Shown here in pieces: positions 19,347 to 33,687 of a stretch of DNA of 64,000 nt. Where the stretch lies: the NCBI GenBank assembly GCA_900541895.1, contig UWSI01000001.1, positions 62,001 to 126,000 of the forward strand, given 5' to 3'. Position 1 is the first letter of the stretch. Each line of letters opens with the position of its first letter. Origin of the DNA: an uncultured Actinomyces sp. (GTDB taxonomy: Bacteria; Actinomycetota; Actinomycetes; Actinomycetales; Actinomycetaceae). The translations under genes and the position numbers were made by a program. The notes beneath the pieces were generated by a model, which was not told the DNA's origin, did no database searches, and saw only the letters and a program-made list of their open reading frames with translations.

Positions 19347-21470
19347 TCACTCGCCCCGAGACTTTCCGATGATGTCATCCGCGACGTTACGCGGGACCTC
19401 GGCGTAGCTATCGAACTGCATGGAGTACACCGCGCGACCCTGCGTCTTGGAACGCAGATCACCAATGTAACCAAACATTTCTGACAGCGGAACCTGTGCG
19501 CGGACCACGCGCACACCGTGCTGCTCATCCATGGACTGGACTGCACCACGACGAGAGTTCAGGTCGCCGATGACGTCGCCCATGTATTCTTCGGGCGTAC
19601 GGACCTCGACGGCCATGATCGGCTCGAGCAGAACCGGTGAAGCCTTCTTTGCGGCCTCGCGGAATGCCATCGAACCTGCGATCTTGAAGGCCATTTCCGA
19701 AGAGTCAACTTCGTGGTATGCACCATCAAGCAGAGTTGCCTTGACATCAACCATCGGGTAACCGGCAAGAACACCATTCTGCATGGCGTCCTGAATACCA
19801 GCATCAACCGAGGGGATGTATTCGCGAGGAACGCGTCCACCTGTGACCTTGTCCTCGAAGATGTACTCTTTTTCGGATCCGGCCGGGATGGGCTCAAGCG
19901 CGATGATGACACGCGCGAACTGACCGGAACCACCGGTCTGCTTCTTGTGCGTGTACTCGAACTTTTCGACGTTCTTACGAATGGTTTCGCGGTAAGCAAC
20001 CATGGGCTTACCAACGTTTGCCTCGACCTTAAATTCGCGACGCATACGGTCAACGATGATGTCGAGGTGAAGCTCACCCATACCGCCGATGACGGTCTGG
20101 CCGGTTTCGGGATCGAGCTCGACCGTGAAGGTCGGGTCTTCTTCAGCCAGCTTCTGGATGGCGACGCCCATCTTCTCCTGGTCAGCCTTCGACTTGGGCT
20201 CAACGGCCACGTGGATCACGGGCTTGGGGAAGGTCATGGACTCGAGAACAACCGGCTTGTCGATCGCGCAGAGCGTATCGCCAGTGGTGGTGTCCTTGAG
20301 GCCGATAACGGCGTAGATGTGGCCTGCATGTGCCTCTTCGACCGGGTTTTCCTTGTTGGAGTGCATCTGGAAGATCTTGCCGATGCGCTCCTTCTTGCCC
20401 TTGGTCGAGTTGAGGACCTGCGAGCCAGCTTCCAGCTTGCCGGAGTAGACACGGATGAAGGTCAGCTTGCCGTAGAAGGGGTGAGCTGCGATCTTGAAGG
20501 CCAGCGCTGCGAAGGGTTCCTTCTCCGAGGCCTCGCGGACCTCATTGCGCTCTTCTTCGTCGTGTCCGGGCTTGAAGCCGCGAACCGCGGGGATATCCAG
20601 CGGCGAGGGCAGGTAGTCGATAACCGCATCGAGCACGGGCTGAATACCCATGTTGCGCAGTGCGGTACCGCAGAAGACGGGGAATGCGCGACCGGAGATG
20701 GTCAGCGCACGAACGCCCTGCTTGATCTGCTCAACGGTCAGTTCGCCGTTCTCAAGGTAGGCCTCGGTCAGCTCGTCAGAGCCTTCCGCTGCAGCTTCCA
20801 TGAGCGCCTCGCGGTACTCTTCTGCCTTCTCCTTGAGCTCTGCGGGGATCTCGCCGCGAACGACGAGGGCGCCAAGCGTGGGCTGGCCGTTCTCGTCCTT
20901 GGCGGGATAACGCACGGACTCCATGGTGAGCAGGTCAACGGTTCCCTCGAAGTCATTCTCTGCGCCGATGGGCAGGTGCATGACGATCGGGGTTGCGTGA
21001 AGACGGTCGCGAATGGTCTGGACCGAGAAGTAGAAGTCTGCGCCCATCTTGTCCATCTTGTTGATGAAGCAGATACGGGGGACGTCGTACTTGTCAGCCT
21101 GACGCCACACGGTCTCAGACTGGGGCTCGACACCTTCCTTACCGTCGAACACGGCAACTGCACCGTCAAGGACGCGCAGCGAGCGCTCAACCTCAACCGT
21201 GAAGTCAACGTGACCGGGGGTGTCGATGATGTTGATTTGGTTACCGTTCCAGAAGGAGGTCACGGCTGCGGAGGTGATGGTAATACCACGCTCCTTTTCC
21301 TGCTCCATCCAGTCGGTGGTCGAGGCGCCATCGTGCGTCTCGCCAATCTTGTAGTTGATGCCCGTGTAGAACAGAATACGTTCGGTCACGGTGGTCTTGC
21401 CGGCATCGATGTGAGCCATGATGCCGATGTTGCGAACCTTATTGAGGTCAGTAAGCACCTCGTGTGCCAC
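19347..21470 (-). CDS. fusA: Elongation factor G
   Basis: EF-G drives translocation by GTP hydrolysis. G1 [10 protein letters not shown]3 DTPGHVDFT and G4 NKMD are visible in domain I. Domains II-V follow, with [20 protein letters not shown] and the domain IV region [11 protein letters not shown]...[15 protein letters not shown]. The 707 residues are the full family length. It follows rpsG after 82 nt in the str operon. Confidence 0.99.
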   Translation of the reverse strand: MAHEVLTDLNKVRNIGIMAHIDAGKTTVTERILFYTGINYKIGETHDGASTTDWMEQEKERGITITSAAVTSFWNGNQINIIDTPGHVDFTVEVERSLRVLDGAVAVFDGKEGVEPQSETVWRQADKYDVPRICFINKMDKMGADFYFSVQTIRDRLHATPIVMHLPIGAENDFEGTVDLLTMESVRYPAKDENGQPTLGALVVRGEIPAELKEKAEEYREALMEAAAEGSDELTEAYLENGELTVEQIKQGVRALTISGRAFPVFCGTALRNMGIQPVLDAVIDYLPSPLDIPAVRGFKPGHDEEERNEVREASEKEPFAALAFKIAAHPFYGKLTFIRVYSGKLEAGSQVLNSTKGKKERIGKIFQMHSNKENPVEEAHAGHIYAVIGLKDTTTGDTLCAIDKPVVLESMTFPKPVIHVAVEPKSKADQEKMGVAIQKLAEEDPTFTVELDPETGQTVIGGMGELHLDIIVDRMRREFKVEANVGKPMVAYRETIRKNVEKFEYTHKKQTGGSGQFARVIIALEPIPAGSEKEYIFEDKVTGGRVPREYIPSVDAGIQDAMQNGVLAGYPMVDVKATLLDGAYHEVDSSEMAFKIAGSMAFREAAKKASPVLLEPIMAVEVRTPEEYMGDVIGDLNSRRGAVQSMDEQHGVRVVRAQVPLSEMFGYIGDLRSKTQGRAVYSMQFDSYAEVPRNVADDIIGKSRGE

Positions 21471-21552
21471 TACATCAGTCCTTCGTTTGAAGTGAGGGTG
21501 TTAAAACATCCTGCCCGCTCCGGATGGGGTCATCGCGAAGCGGGAGGGGTGA

Positions 21553-22023
21553 TCACCAGCGGTAGTGAGCGAACGCGCGGTTCGACTCAGCCATCTTGTG
21601 CATGTCTTCACGACGCTTGACAGCGGCGCCAAGACCGTTGGAGGCATCGAGAATCTCGTTGGCGAGACGCTCGGTCATGGTCTTCTCACGACGCTGACGC
21701 GAGAAGTCCACGAGCCAACGCAGTGCGAGGGTGGTCGCACGTGCGGGGCGAACCTCAACCGGGACCTGGTAGGTCGCGCCACCAACACGGCGGGAGCGAA
21801 CTTCAAGGGCCGGGCGAATGTTGTCCAGTGCGCGCTTGAGCACGGAAACAGGTTCCTGCTCGGTGCGCTCACGAACCATTTCGAGTGCGCCGTAAACAAT
21901 GCGCTCTGCAACGGTCTTCTTACCGTCGAGGAGCACGCGGTTCACGAGCTGGGTCACAATCTTTGAGCCGTATACCGGGTCGTCGACCAGGGGGCGCTTG
22001 GGAGCGGGGCCTTTACGAGGCAT
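21553..22023 (-). CDS. rpsG: 30S ribosomal protein S7
   Basis: S7 nucleates assembly of the 30S head; in E. coli it represses its own operon. The 156 residues begin [20 protein letters not shown] and contain the signature region [20 protein letters not shown]. The ATG shares its A with the rpsL stop (TAATG), so the two genes are coupled. Confidence 0.99.
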   Translation of the reverse strand: MPRKGPAPKRPLVDDPVYGSKIVTQLVNRVLLDGKKTVAERIVYGALEMVRERTEQEPVSVLKRALDNIRPALEVRSRRVGGATYQVPVEVRPARATTLALRWLVDFSRQRREKTMTERLANEILDASNGLGAAVKRREDMHKMAESNRAFAHYRW

Positions 22024-22397
22024 TACTTCTTCTCCTTCTTTGCGCCGTAACGGGAACGGGCCTGCTGGCGACCACGGACACCCTGGGTGTCGAGAGCGCC
22101 ACGGACGATGCGGTAACGCACGCCGGGGAGGTCCTTCACACGACCGCCACGAACGAGGACGATCGAGTGTTCCTGCAGGTTGTGGCCTTCACCGGGAATG
22201 TACGCGGTGACCTCGATGCCAGACGAAAGGCGCACACGAGCGACCTTACGCAGAGCCGAGTTCGGCTTCTTAGGGGTTGTGGTGTACACACGGGTGCACA
22301 CGCCGCGACGCTGGGGCGAGCCCTTAAGCGCGGGGGTCTTCACCTTCGCACGCTTGGAGCTGCGGCCCTTGCGGACGAGCTGCTGAATGGTAGGCAC
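22023..22397 (-). CDS. rpsL: 30S ribosomal protein S12
   Basis: S12 sits at the decoding centre and is the streptomycin-resistance locus. The 124 residues begin (GTG) [20 protein letters not shown]. The two classic resistance positions carry the wild-type lysines ([12 protein letters not shown] and [12 protein letters not shown]), so no target-site streptomycin resistance is predicted. The GTG at 22397 has GGAGA upstream. First gene of the str operon. Confidence 0.99.
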   Translation of the reverse strand: MPTIQQLVRKGRSSKRAKVKTPALKGSPQRRGVCTRVYTTTPKKPNSALRKVARVRLSSGIEVTAYIPGEGHNLQEHSIVLVRGGRVKDLPGVRYRIVRGALDTQGVRGRQQARSRYGAKKEKK

Positions 22398-22423
22398 TGG
22401 TTCTCCAGTTCAATTCCGTCTAC

Positions 22424-22445
22424 GGTTTAAGGATTTCCTTAAACC
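22424..22445 (-). promoter_or_regulatory. Perfect hairpin in the rpsL leader
   Basis: A 9-10 bp perfect stem (GGTTTAAGG with CCTTAAACC) lies 26 nt before the rpsL start codon, far downstream of the promoter, in an otherwise GC-rich leader. It could be an RNA regulatory stem or a protein-binding palindrome. Confidence 0.45.
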
Positions 22446-22693
22446 CATGTCTCAGTCTTCCGCGACTGCTTGAATCCCCCAGCGCGCACAGCGATCCGCC
22501 AGGGGCCGGTGTGCCATGATAACGAGGCTTGAGCCGCGTCAGAGAATGACACCCGGAGCTCCGACGGAGGGAGCCCGCGCGTTCCACATGTGGCTCATAG
22601 TCGCCGCGATAAACTCACGGAGAAGAACCGCTCGGGAACTGTCACACATAATGTGGACATAGGAAACCCGTACAGTCACGGGTACCGCGTTCA

Positions 22694-22723
22694 AGGATAC
22701 TCAGTCTCACGCCGCAGAGTCAA
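22694..22723 (-). promoter_or_regulatory. Promoter of the str operon
   Basis: TTGACT (22718-22723) and TATCCT (22694-22699) are 18 nt apart on the minus strand, about 300 nt before rpsL. The stretch 22446-22693 between promoter and hairpin has no gene and is a long GC-rich leader. Confidence 0.65.
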
Positions 22724-22770
22724 AGGCAGATTGTTCACATTGCTTGTGGGACTGACCACTTCTGTCTTAG

Positions 22771-22850
22771 CTCGCCCATTCCTGATTTAGCTCGCTCACC
22801 TGCAGCCTTAGAACAGCAATATGCCCGGAATTAGTGAGCTAAACCAGGAG
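22771..22850. repeat. 80-bp palindromic repeat, left copy
   Basis: It matches 24113-24192 at about 71 of 80 positions in the same orientation. Each copy contains a near-perfect 17-bp inverted repeat (here TCCTGATTTAGCTCGCT at 22780-22796 and AGTGAGCTAAACCAGGA at 22833-22849, 15 of 17 pairs). A degenerate half-copy of the CTTAGCTCGC core also lies just before it. The two copies bracket the DUF559-like gene. Confidence 0.9.
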
Positions 22851-23000
22851 CACACCGCTCTAGAACAGAACCAGCACCGGGCGAAACCTCCCCATCGCAC
22901 CGCTCTATCCCTCTTTCCACAGGAATACCCAAGAATCGGTGTTTTCCACAACAACACGATTCTGGGTTTCGAGGCCCTTTCCTTTAGAGACACTGACGAA

Positions 23001-24164
23001 ATGAGTACCGTCACCATTGAGAACATTCAAACTCGACATAATACATTCCGTCATTTACGCGAAGATTCAGCAGTCTGTCGAATTCGACGCGGCTACTACG
23101 CGCGTTTTCATTCGTCAGACAAAGTTCCTCTCTGGGATTTGTGGCAGGCCGTTGCACTCTCCCGCGTATTCGCATCAGCTGCGCTCGCCCGGAGCGAACG
23201 CATATTTACCGGAAGATCCGCCCTGCTTCTTCATTCAATCCATACATGGGTGACGAATCCGAATGTTGAGTATTGGTGCGAAGACGGGGGTAGACGAACT
23301 ATCCCCTTCGCCAGTGTGAAGTTTCAGAATATGTGCGTTCCTCCGTGTGCGATTACTCTTCGTTCTCACAAACCCCACACGGTGGTGCGGCTTCCCGACG
23401 GCCTCGCTGTTGAGTCTGTTGAAAGCGCAGTAGTTCGAATTGCACTCAAGGAAGAACCTCTTGAGGCCTTTGTAGCCGCGTGCATGGCGTTACATTCGCT
23501 TTCAGACTTTTCGCATTTTGCGCTGGAAATATCTAGAACTCGCGTTGAGATAGCAAGAGAAAGACTATTCGCCGTTTTAGACGATCAACTATCGCACCGG
23601 AATTATGCGATAGCGCATTCGATTCTCGCTTTTGCCGACGGTGGCTGCGATAACATTTTCGAGGCCGCGGTTCTTTGGGTAGTTCGCACTCTTTATTCCG
23701 GTGAAGTTGTAACACAATTTGAGATTTACGGCAGATATGGTCGCTATTTCGGCGACATTGTTATTCCCGCTCTCCAGTTGGTCATCGAGACAGACGGAGT
23801 GAGCAAACTTTCTCTTCCACGTTCAGACGGATTATCCGCAGAACACGCATGGATGCGTCGCCAGCAGGATCTCATTAATCTCGGATGGAAAATCTTCAGA
23901 GTTTCATGGGCAGACCTTGAAGACTTTCCAGCTTTACGTCGTGCCATTGCATCAAATTTGGGGGTGAAACGTCTTCCGCCGAGCTCGGAATGCGCACGAA
24001 TATGGTCTATTCCCAGCGCCGAATGCGACGGACCAAAACGTCGCATCCACACAAATAGGCATCGCTCAACCGGATTTGTAGGCGCCGTTGACCAACCGGA
24101 CCCCGGGTTTGGCTCACGCATTCCTGTTTTAGCTCACTCACCTGCGGCCTTAGAACAGCAATAG
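23001..24164 (+). CDS. AbiEi-like / DUF559-like putative nuclease protein
   Basis: A 387-residue protein of uncertain function, the only plus-strand gene between the str operon and ung. The N-terminus (RHNTFRHLREDSAVCRIRRG, then YYARF) looks like the winged-helix start of AbiEi-type antitoxin proteins. The C-terminal third (about residues 245-325) has the DUF559/Vsr-like PD-(D/E)xK pattern: FGDIVIPALQLVIETDGVSK, then RRQQDLINLGWKIFRVSWAD. I prefer the ATG at 23001 because the earlier in-frame ATG at 22821 lies inside the repeat; no clear ribosome-binding site supports either. The last ~17 codons read into the right repeat copy. The base composition is visibly more AT-rich than its neighbours, suggesting transfer. 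Function as a defence or mobile-element gene is inference. Confidence 0.65.
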   Translation: MSTVTIENIQTRHNTFRHLREDSAVCRIRRGYYARFHSSDKVPLWDLWQAVALSRVFASAALARSERIFTGRSALLLHSIHTWVTNPNVEYWCEDGGRRTIPFASVKFQNMCVPPCAITLRSHKPHTVVRLPDGLAVESVESAVVRIALKEEPLEAFVAACMALHSLSDFSHFALEISRTRVEIARERLFAVLDDQLSHRNYAIAHSILAFADGGCDNIFEAAVLWVVRTLYSGEVVTQFEIYGRYGRYFGDIVIPALQLVIETDGVSKLSLPRSDGLSAEHAWMRRQQDLINLGWKIFRVSWADLEDFPALRRAIASNLGVKRLPPSSECARIWSIPSAECDGPKRRIHTNRHRSTGFVGAVDQPDPGFGSRIPVLAHSPAALEQQ

Positions 24165-24192
24165 GCCCGGAACCAGTGAGCTAAACCAGGAG
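24113..24192. repeat. 80-bp palindromic repeat, right copy
   Basis: Second copy of the element at 22771-22850. The inverted arms are at 24122-24138 and 24175-24191 (16 of 17 pairs). It contains the stop codon of the DUF559-like gene. The following 70 bp before the rpoC terminator are GGACGGAG-rich and show nothing else. Confidence 0.9.
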
Positions 24193-24269
24193 AGGACGGA
24201 GCGGGACGGCAGAGGACGGAATACGACCGGCGATAGGCGACGGACACTGGTTGCCTAGTGGTAATAGTG

Positions 24270-24301
24270 AAGGCCCGGTCTGCACAAGCAGACCGGGCCT
24301 T
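24270..24301 (-). terminator. Terminator of the rpoB-rpoC operon
   Basis: A perfect 14-bp stem (AAGGCCCGGTCTGC and its complement) with a 4-nt loop, about 120 nt after the rpoC stop on the minus strand. There is no long U-run, as is usual in actinobacteria. Confidence 0.8.
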
Positions 24302-24421
24302 ACGACCTCTAGAGCGTTACAGCGATCAGAACCATATGACCACAAAGCCACATGACCGTCAGAACCTAACGCCCGTCAAGGCTGAAGCTGTCCGATGCTC
24401 ACCGGATTAACTCCAACAGGA

Positions 24422-28327
<3,906 letters not shown>

Positions 28328-28336
28328 TGCTCCTTA

Positions 28337-31300
28337 TCAGATCGCATCGATGGTCGCCGCGGCGTTCGGACGCGCATCAAGAGTGATGCCCAGTTCCTCA
28401 CGCGCATTGAAGTCGTCATCTTCTTCACGCAGGTCAATCACGTTGCCGGCTGCGTCGAGAGCTTCGACGTTCAGGCACAGCGAACGCATTTCCTGGATCA
28501 GAACACGGAAGGATTCGGGGATGCCAGGTTCGGGGATGTCCTCGCCCTTAACAATTGCCTCGTAAACCTTGACACGTCCGGTGGTGTCATCGGACTTGAT
28601 GGTGAGCAGTTCCTGCAGTGCGTAGGCAGCGCCGTACGCCTCCAGGGCCCACACTTCCATTTCGCCGAAGCGCTGGCCACCGAATTGAGCCTTACCACCC
28701 AGGGGCTGCTGCGTAATCATCGAGTACGGACCGGTCGAGCGAGCGTGAATCTTGTCGTCAACCAGGTGGTGCAGCTTGAGCATGTAGGCGTAGCCCACTG
28801 CGATCGGGTACGGGAAGGGTTCGCCGGAACGACCGTCGAAGAGACGCGCCTTACCCTCGGCGTTGGTGAGGACGTCACCATCGCGGTTGGGGTTGACGTT
28901 GCGCAGCAGACCTGCGAGCTCTTCGGCCTCGAGGCCGTCGAAGACCGGGGTCGCAACGGGGGTCTCGGGGGCAACGGTAATGCCGTCCTTAGGCAGGTGC
29001 TTGGTCCACTCTTCGCCAGCCTTGACAGCTGCCGAGGCGTCCCAACCCTGGTGGGCAAGCCAGCCGAGGTGGAACTCAAGGACCTGACCGACGTTCATAC
29101 GGCCGGGGACACCCAGCGGGTTGAGGATGATATCAACCGGGGTTCCGTCCTCGAGGAAGGGCATGTCTTCGACCGGGAGGATCTTGGAAACGACGCCCTT
29201 GTTACCGTGACGGCCTGCCATCTTGTCACCAATGGTGATCTTGCGGCGCTGCGCAACGTAGACGCGAACGGTCTGACGAACGCCGGGGTTGAGATCATCT
29301 TCGTCGTCGTTGAATTCACGAACGCCAATAACGATGCCCTCTTCACCATGGGGAACACGCAGCGAAGTATCGCGAACCTCGCGGGCCTTCTCACCGAAGA
29401 TTGCGCGCAGCAGGCGCTCTTCGGAGGTCAGCTCGGTTTCACCCTTCGGGGTGACCTTACCGACGAGGATGTCGCCAGCGGTGACCTCGGCGCCAATACG
29501 AATGATGCCGCGCTCGTCAAGATCAGACAGCGACTCTTCCGAAACGTTAGGAATATCGCGGGTGATCTCTTCTTCACCGAGCTTGGTTTCGCGGGCGTCG
29601 ACTTCATATTCTTCGATGTGAATCGAGGTCAGAACATCGTCTTCGACAACGCGACGGCTCAGGATAACGGCGTCCTCGTAGTTGAGGCCTTCCCACGACA
29701 TGTAAGCAACCAGCAGGTTCTTACCCAGTGCAACTTCACCGTTGTCGGTAGCGGGGCCGTCAGCGAGGACATCGCCGACCTCCACGCGCTGGCCTTCATC
29801 AACGATGACGCGCTGGTTGGTGCAGTTGCCGGGGTTCGAGCGCTCGAACTTTTCGAGGCGGTAGGTGTCGCGTCCGCCTTCGTCCGTGGTCACGACGACC
29901 AGGTCGGCGGAAACTTCGGTGACAACACCGGAGTGCTGAGCGATGACCATTTCACCGGAGTCATGTGCGGCACGCTGTTCCATACCGGTACCCACCAGCG
30001 GTGCTTCCGTGGTGAGCAAGGGAACAGCCTGACGCTGCATGTTCGCACCCATGAGGGCTCGGTTTGCGTCGTCGTGCTCGAGGAAGGGAATGAACGCGGT
30101 TGCCACAGACACCATCTGGCGTGCGGAAACGTCCATGTAATCCACGCGATCACGGGCGATCAGCGTCGGATCCTCACCTGCAACACGGCACAGAACCTGC
30201 TCATCGATGAAGTGTCCCTCGTCATCGACAGGCGAAGAAGCCTGAGCGATGAAGTGTCCCTTTTCATCGTCAGCGGTCAGGTACTTGACTTCGTCGGTCA
30301 CCTGTCCGTTGCGAACGATGCGGTAGGGGGTCTCGATGAAACCGAAGGGGTTAATGCGGGCAAAGGTTGCCAGCGAACCGATCAGACCAATGTTCGGGCC
30401 TTCAGGGGTTTCAATCGGGCACATACGGCCGTAGTGCGAGGGGTGAACGTCACGAACCTCCATGGAGGCGCGATCACGAGACAGACCACCGGGACCCAGT
30501 GCCGACAAACGGCGCTTGTGCGTCAGACCGGCCAGCGGGTTGTTCTGGTCCATGAACTGCGACAGCTGAGAGGTTCCGAAGAACTCCTTGATTGCCGCAA
30601 CAACGGGACGAATGTTGATCAGGGATTGCGGAGTAATAGAGTCCGTTTCCTGAGTGGTCATACGTTCGCGGACGGTGCGCTCCATACGTGCAAGACCGGT
30701 GCGAACCTGAGCCTGGATCAGCTCACCAACGGCGCGAATACGACGGTTACCAAAGTGGTCAATGTCGTCGGACTCAACGCGGACCTCGACGGGCTCGCCG
30801 TGGCGAACACCTGCGAAGGTCTTCTCACCCGCGTGCAGAGCAAGCAGGTACTTCACCGTTGCAACGATGTCGTTGATCGAGAGCACCAGTTCAGAGGTAC
30901 CTTCGGGAGAATCAACACCAAGCTTCTTGTTGATCTTGTAGCGGCCAACCTTTGCCAGGTCGTAACGCTTGGGATCGAAGTAGAAGTTGTGCAGGAGCGC
31001 TTCAGCGGCCTCGACGTTTGCGGGCTCACCCGGGCGCAGCTTGCGGTAGATATCGGTCAGTGCCTCTTCGCGGGTACGCGCGGTGTCCTTCTCAAGAGTC
31101 TCAAGAAGAATCGGGTATGCGGCGAACTGCTCGCGAATCTCACCTTCCGTCAGGCCAATTGCCTTGAGGAAGTGGGTCACCGACTGCTTACGCTTACGGT
31201 CGATACGCACGCCAACAGCGTCGCGCTTATCGATCTCAAACTCCAGCCATGCACCGCGGCTGGGGATGATCTTCGCGTTGAAGATTTCCTTGTCCGAACC

Positions 31301-31822
31301 ACGATCCGAGGTACGTTCGAAGTAGACACCGGGCGAACGGACCAGCTGAGAAACAACGACACGCTCGGTGCCATTGATAATGAAGGTGCCGCGGGGGGTC
31401 ATGAGCGGGAAATCGCCCATGAACACGGTCTGAGACTTAATTTCACCCGTGTTGTAGTTCATGAACTCGGCGGTCACATACATGGGTGCCGAGTAGGTGT
31501 AATCCTTAGCCTTCGCTTCTTCAACGGAGTACTTCGGTCGTTCCAAGCGGTGATCGCGGAATGACAGAGACATGGTGCGAGCCACGTCTTCAATCGGCGA
31601 GATCTCTTGGAAGATTTCTTCAAGACCGGAGACATCCGGAACATCTACGCGTCCAGCAGCCTTTGCGGCATCTACGCGTGCTTTCCATGCATCGTTTCCC
31701 AGCAACCAGTCAAAGCTTTCGGTCTGCAGGCCGAGCAGATTCGGTGCCTGCAGAGGCTCACGGAGCTTAGCGAAAGAAATGCGGTTCTTGGGCTGGTTGG
31801 CAGTGTTGGTACTTGCAGCCAA
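28337..31822 (-). CDS. rpoB: DNA-directed RNA polymerase beta subunit
   Basis: A beta subunit of 1161 residues. The rifampicin region reads [17 protein letters not shown] followed by [14 protein letters not shown], i.e. wild-type Asp, His and Ser at the three common resistance sites, so the strain should be rifampicin-sensitive at this target. The C-terminal [19 protein letters not shown] and [20 protein letters not shown] are present. The start is TTG at 31822 (MAASTNTAN), with AAGGA upstream. Confidence 0.99.
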   Translation of the reverse strand: MAASTNTANQPKNRISFAKLREPLQAPNLLGLQTESFDWLLGNDAWKARVDAAKAAGRVDVPDVSGLEEIFQEISPIEDVARTMSLSFRDHRLERPKYSVEEAKAKDYTYSAPMYVTAEFMNYNTGEIKSQTVFMGDFPLMTPRGTFIINGTERVVVSQLVRSPGVYFERTSDRGSDKEIFNAKIIPSRGAWLEFEIDKRDAVGVRIDRKRKQSVTHFLKAIGLTEGEIREQFAAYPILLETLEKDTARTREEALTDIYRKLRPGEPANVEAAEALLHNFYFDPKRYDLAKVGRYKINKKLGVDSPEGTSELVLSINDIVATVKYLLALHAGEKTFAGVRHGEPVEVRVESDDIDHFGNRRIRAVGELIQAQVRTGLARMERTVRERMTTQETDSITPQSLINIRPVVAAIKEFFGTSQLSQFMDQNNPLAGLTHKRRLSALGPGGLSRDRASMEVRDVHPSHYGRMCPIETPEGPNIGLIGSLATFARINPFGFIETPYRIVRNGQVTDEVKYLTADDEKGHFIAQASSPVDDEGHFIDEQVLCRVAGEDPTLIARDRVDYMDVSARQMVSVATAFIPFLEHDDANRALMGANMQRQAVPLLTTEAPLVGTGMEQRAAHDSGEMVIAQHSGVVTEVSADLVVVTTDEGGRDTYRLEKFERSNPGNCTNQRVIVDEGQRVEVGDVLADGPATDNGEVALGKNLLVAYMSWEGLNYEDAVILSRRVVEDDVLTSIHIEEYEVDARETKLGEEEITRDIPNVSEESLSDLDERGIIRIGAEVTAGDILVGKVTPKGETELTSEERLLRAIFGEKAREVRDTSLRVPHGEEGIVIGVREFNDDEDDLNPGVRQTVRVYVAQRRKITIGDKMAGRHGNKGVVSKILPVEDMPFLEDGTPVDIILNPLGVPGRMNVGQVLEFHLGWLAHQGWDASAAVKAGEEWTKHLPKDGITVAPETPVATPVFDGLEAEELAGLLRNVNPNRDGDVLTNAEGKARLFDGRSGEPFPYPIAVGYAYMLKLHHLVDDKIHARSTGPYSMITQQPLGGKAQFGGQRFGEMEVWALEAYGAAYALQELLTIKSDDTTGRVKVYEAIVKGEDIPEPGIPESFRVLIQEMRSLCLNVEALDAAGNVIDLREEDDDFNAREELGITLDARPNAAATIDAI

Positions 31823-31956
31823 CGGGGGTCCTTCCCTGCGTTCTCATTGCGCGCACACGCTTTTCGACCCATTAACTGGCACCGTCCACATCCGCCCAGC
31901 GCCTATTACAGCGAATGGATACGGGCCACCTCGGGCACAATAAAGCGCAAACACTC

Positions 31957-31985
31957 ATTTTAGGCACACGAATATAGCGGTGCAA
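31957..31985 (-). promoter_or_regulatory. Promoter of rpoB-rpoC
   Basis: TTGCAC (31980-31985) and TAAAAT (31957-31962), spacer 17 nt, about 135 nt before the rpoB start on the minus strand. It is the best sigma-70-type match in the 250-bp region between tRNA-Met and rpoB. Confidence 0.7.
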
Positions 31986-32072
31986 TGTACGGACAAGAAT
32001 ATGTCCAACCTCACGTTCAGCTGACGCTCAGTCCAACTTCAGCCATTGAAGCTCTTCACAGAACGTGGTCCG

Positions 32073-32146
32073 TGCCCCAAGTCGGGCTTGAACCGACGAC
32101 CCACGGATTATGAGTCCGCTGCTCTGACCGACTGAGCTATTGGGGC
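32073..32146 (-). tRNA. tRNA-Met (CAT), elongator type
   Basis: A 74-nt cloverleaf: acceptor GCCCCAA/TTGGGGC, D stem GCTC/GAGC, anticodon arm GCGGA-CTCATAA-TCCGT, T stem GTCGG/CCGAC with TTCAAGC. CCA is not encoded. The paired 1:72 position and the absence of the three G-C pairs in the anticodon stem exclude initiator tRNA. A CAT anticodon could also be lysidine-modified tRNA-Ile2, so the amino-acid call is less sure than the gene. Confidence 0.9.
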
Positions 32147-32212
32147 TCTGAAAGTGTAACGCGAACTCTCACCTTCAGCGCAACACGAACCTTACTCAGC
32201 GGCTAATAAACG

Positions 32213-32791
32213 TTACTTCAGAACGACAACGATATCCGGGTCGCCGGTCTGCGTCTGTTGCACGCGGCTAATTCCAAGGACCTTCGCGACCTCTTCGGCA
32301 GTGGCCTTGAGGTTTGGATCCTCGTAGTAAACGGTCGTCACTTCGGTATCCCAACCGCGCGCGTTCGCTGCAGTGGCACCATCAAATCCGGCGGAGGAAA
32401 GCGCGGAAACCTTCTGTGCTGCCAGGCCCTTTGTTCCGGTTCCGTTCAGAACGGAAATCTTTGCGGAGTGGCGCACGGGAATCGACGGCGAAGGAGAGGG
32501 AGTCTCACTGGTCGTCGGGGTTGCAGAAGGCGTCTGAGTGGCCTCGGTAGTCGCAGAGGCGGCGGGGGCCTGGGTCGTTGCAGCAGTCGTGGAGACGCTT
32601 GTGGTCGTCTTCTGCTGAGCACCGCCCGAGGTCAGGATGTGGCTGATCCCCCACGCGGCAGCGGGAACGATCACCAGCACCGCAAGGAAGGGCCACACGC
32701 TCTTCCATCGCGAGGGCTGCTGAAGGTGCATACCCTGGGGCATGTCTTCGCCGGCGCGGTCAAATTCGTCCTTTGGATACTGTGAAGTCAC
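32213..32791 (-). CDS. LytR_C-domain membrane protein
   Basis: A 192-residue protein with a short cytoplasmic N-terminus, one membrane helix (about 33-53, WPFLAVLVIVPAAAWGISHI), a Thr/Ser/Ala-rich extracytoplasmic linker and a C-terminal LytR_C (cell envelope-associated attenuator C-terminal) domain: AKISVLNGTGTKGLAAQKVS, then SSAGFDGATAANARGWDTEV. The N-terminal LytR-CpsA-Psr catalytic domain is absent, so a direct wall-polymer ligase role is not predicted; a binding or regulatory role at the wall is likely. The start is GTG. Only 6 nt separate it from a TACTCT hexamer, so the mRNA may be leaderless. Confidence 0.85.
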   Translation of the reverse strand: MTSQYPKDEFDRAGEDMPQGMHLQQPSRWKSVWPFLAVLVIVPAAAWGISHILTSGGAQQKTTTSVSTTAATTQAPAASATTEATQTPSATPTTSETPSPSPSIPVRHSAKISVLNGTGTKGLAAQKVSALSSAGFDGATAANARGWDTEVTTVYYEDPNLKATAEEVAKVLGISRVQQTQTGDPDIVVVLK

Positions 32792-32797
32792 GGCTTC

Positions 32798-32803
32798 AGA
32801 GTA
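32798..32803 (-). promoter_or_regulatory. -10 hexamer of a leaderless LytR_C transcript
   Basis: TACTCT on the minus strand ends 6 nt before the GTG start at 32791, with no Shine-Dalgarno between. This spacing places the transcription start at the start codon. Confidence 0.4.
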
Positions 32804-32900
32804 GCGAAATACCCCCGCCCCCGCATAGTCCCTGCCCGCGTGCCTTAGATTTCCCTGAAGGCTTCCCCCTGTCGAGGCCGTGGCTGGGCACGCCTGTGGT

Positions 32901-32906
32901 TACAGT
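32901..32906 (+). promoter_or_regulatory. -10 hexamer of a leaderless ung transcript
   Basis: TACAGT ends 6 nt before the GTG at 32913. No ribosome-binding site lies between. Confidence 0.4.
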
Positions 32907-32912
32907 AGGTGC

Positions 32913-33599
32913 GTGGAATCTTTGGATACGGTTATCGATCCCTCTTGGGCGCGGGCACTGGCACCGGTTGAGGGGAAAATCCATGAATTAGGAGCTCAGT
33001 TGCGTCGGGAGATCGAGGCCGGGCACGGCTATCTTCCCGCCGGTAGCGATGTCTTGAAAGCCTTTACCTATCCTCTTGACCAGGTGAAGGTCCTCATTGT
33101 GGGACAGGATCCCTACCCCACTCCCGGACACGCCATTGGACTAAGTTTCTCGGTCGCACCCGGAATTCCTTTCCCGGCCTCGTTGCGCAATATCTTCAAG
33201 GAGCTCACCACCGACGTTGGCATTCCCATGCCAACCAGTGGTGATCTGCGGCCATGGTCTCGTCAGGGTGTGTGCCTACTCAACAGGGTGCTGACAGTTA
33301 GGGCCGGACAAGCCGGTTCGCATCGAAAGATGGGGTGGGAGGAAGTCACTTCCTGCGCAATTGATGCTCTGGTTAACCGGAGGGACGCATCCGGGAATCC
33401 ACTGCCCCTGGTCGCAATTTTGTGGGGGCGCGATGCGCAATCTCTACGCGAGCAATTGGGATCCACACCAGTCATCGAGTCTGCGCACCCCTCTCCCCTG
33501 TCGGCCAGACGCGGATTCTTTGGCTCGAGACCATTTAGCCGCGCAAACACGATGCTTGAGCAGCAGGGAGCAGCGCCGGTGGACTGGAGATTGCCGTAG
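32913..33599 (+). CDS. ung: Uracil-DNA glycosylase, family 1
   Basis: It removes uracil from DNA in base-excision repair. The water-activating Asp is in [25 protein letters not shown] and WGRDAQ follow, and the His loop is [20 protein letters not shown]. The 228-residue length is normal. I chose GTG at 32913 ([12 protein letters not shown]) because the upstream ATG at 32880 adds residues with no family similarity and crosses the -10 element. It converges on the sialyltransferase gene with a shared terminator. Confidence 0.96.
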   Translation: MESLDTVIDPSWARALAPVEGKIHELGAQLRREIEAGHGYLPAGSDVLKAFTYPLDQVKVLIVGQDPYPTPGHAIGLSFSVAPGIPFPASLRNIFKELTTDVGIPMPTSGDLRPWSRQGVCLLNRVLTVRAGQAGSHRKMGWEEVTSCAIDALVNRRDASGNPLPLVAILWGRDAQSLREQLGSTPVIESAHPSPLSARRGFFGSRPFSRANTMLEQQGAAPVDWRLP

Positions 33600-33628
33600 G
33601 CTCGTCGCCTGGGCACGTACAACAAATA

Positions 33629-33665
33629 GGGGGGCGCTCGCGCATAGTGACGCGAACGCCCCCCC
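33629..33665. terminator. Bidirectional terminator between ung and the sialyltransferase gene
   Basis: A GC-rich stem (GGGGGGCG with CGCCCCCC, continued by TCGCG with CGCGA) between the two convergent genes. AATATTTT follows on the plus side. Confidence 0.75.
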
Positions 33666-33687
33666 AATATTTTGGCTGAACGACAAG

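Noticed and set aside
19713..21620. Plus-strand open frame of 635 codons opposite fusA
   Set aside because: Shadow of fusA codon bias; it has no domain or ribosome-binding site and runs into rpsG.
32073..32146. Initiator tRNA-fMet
   Set aside because: The 1:72 position is a G-C pair and the anticodon stem lacks the three G-C pairs that mark initiator tRNAs.
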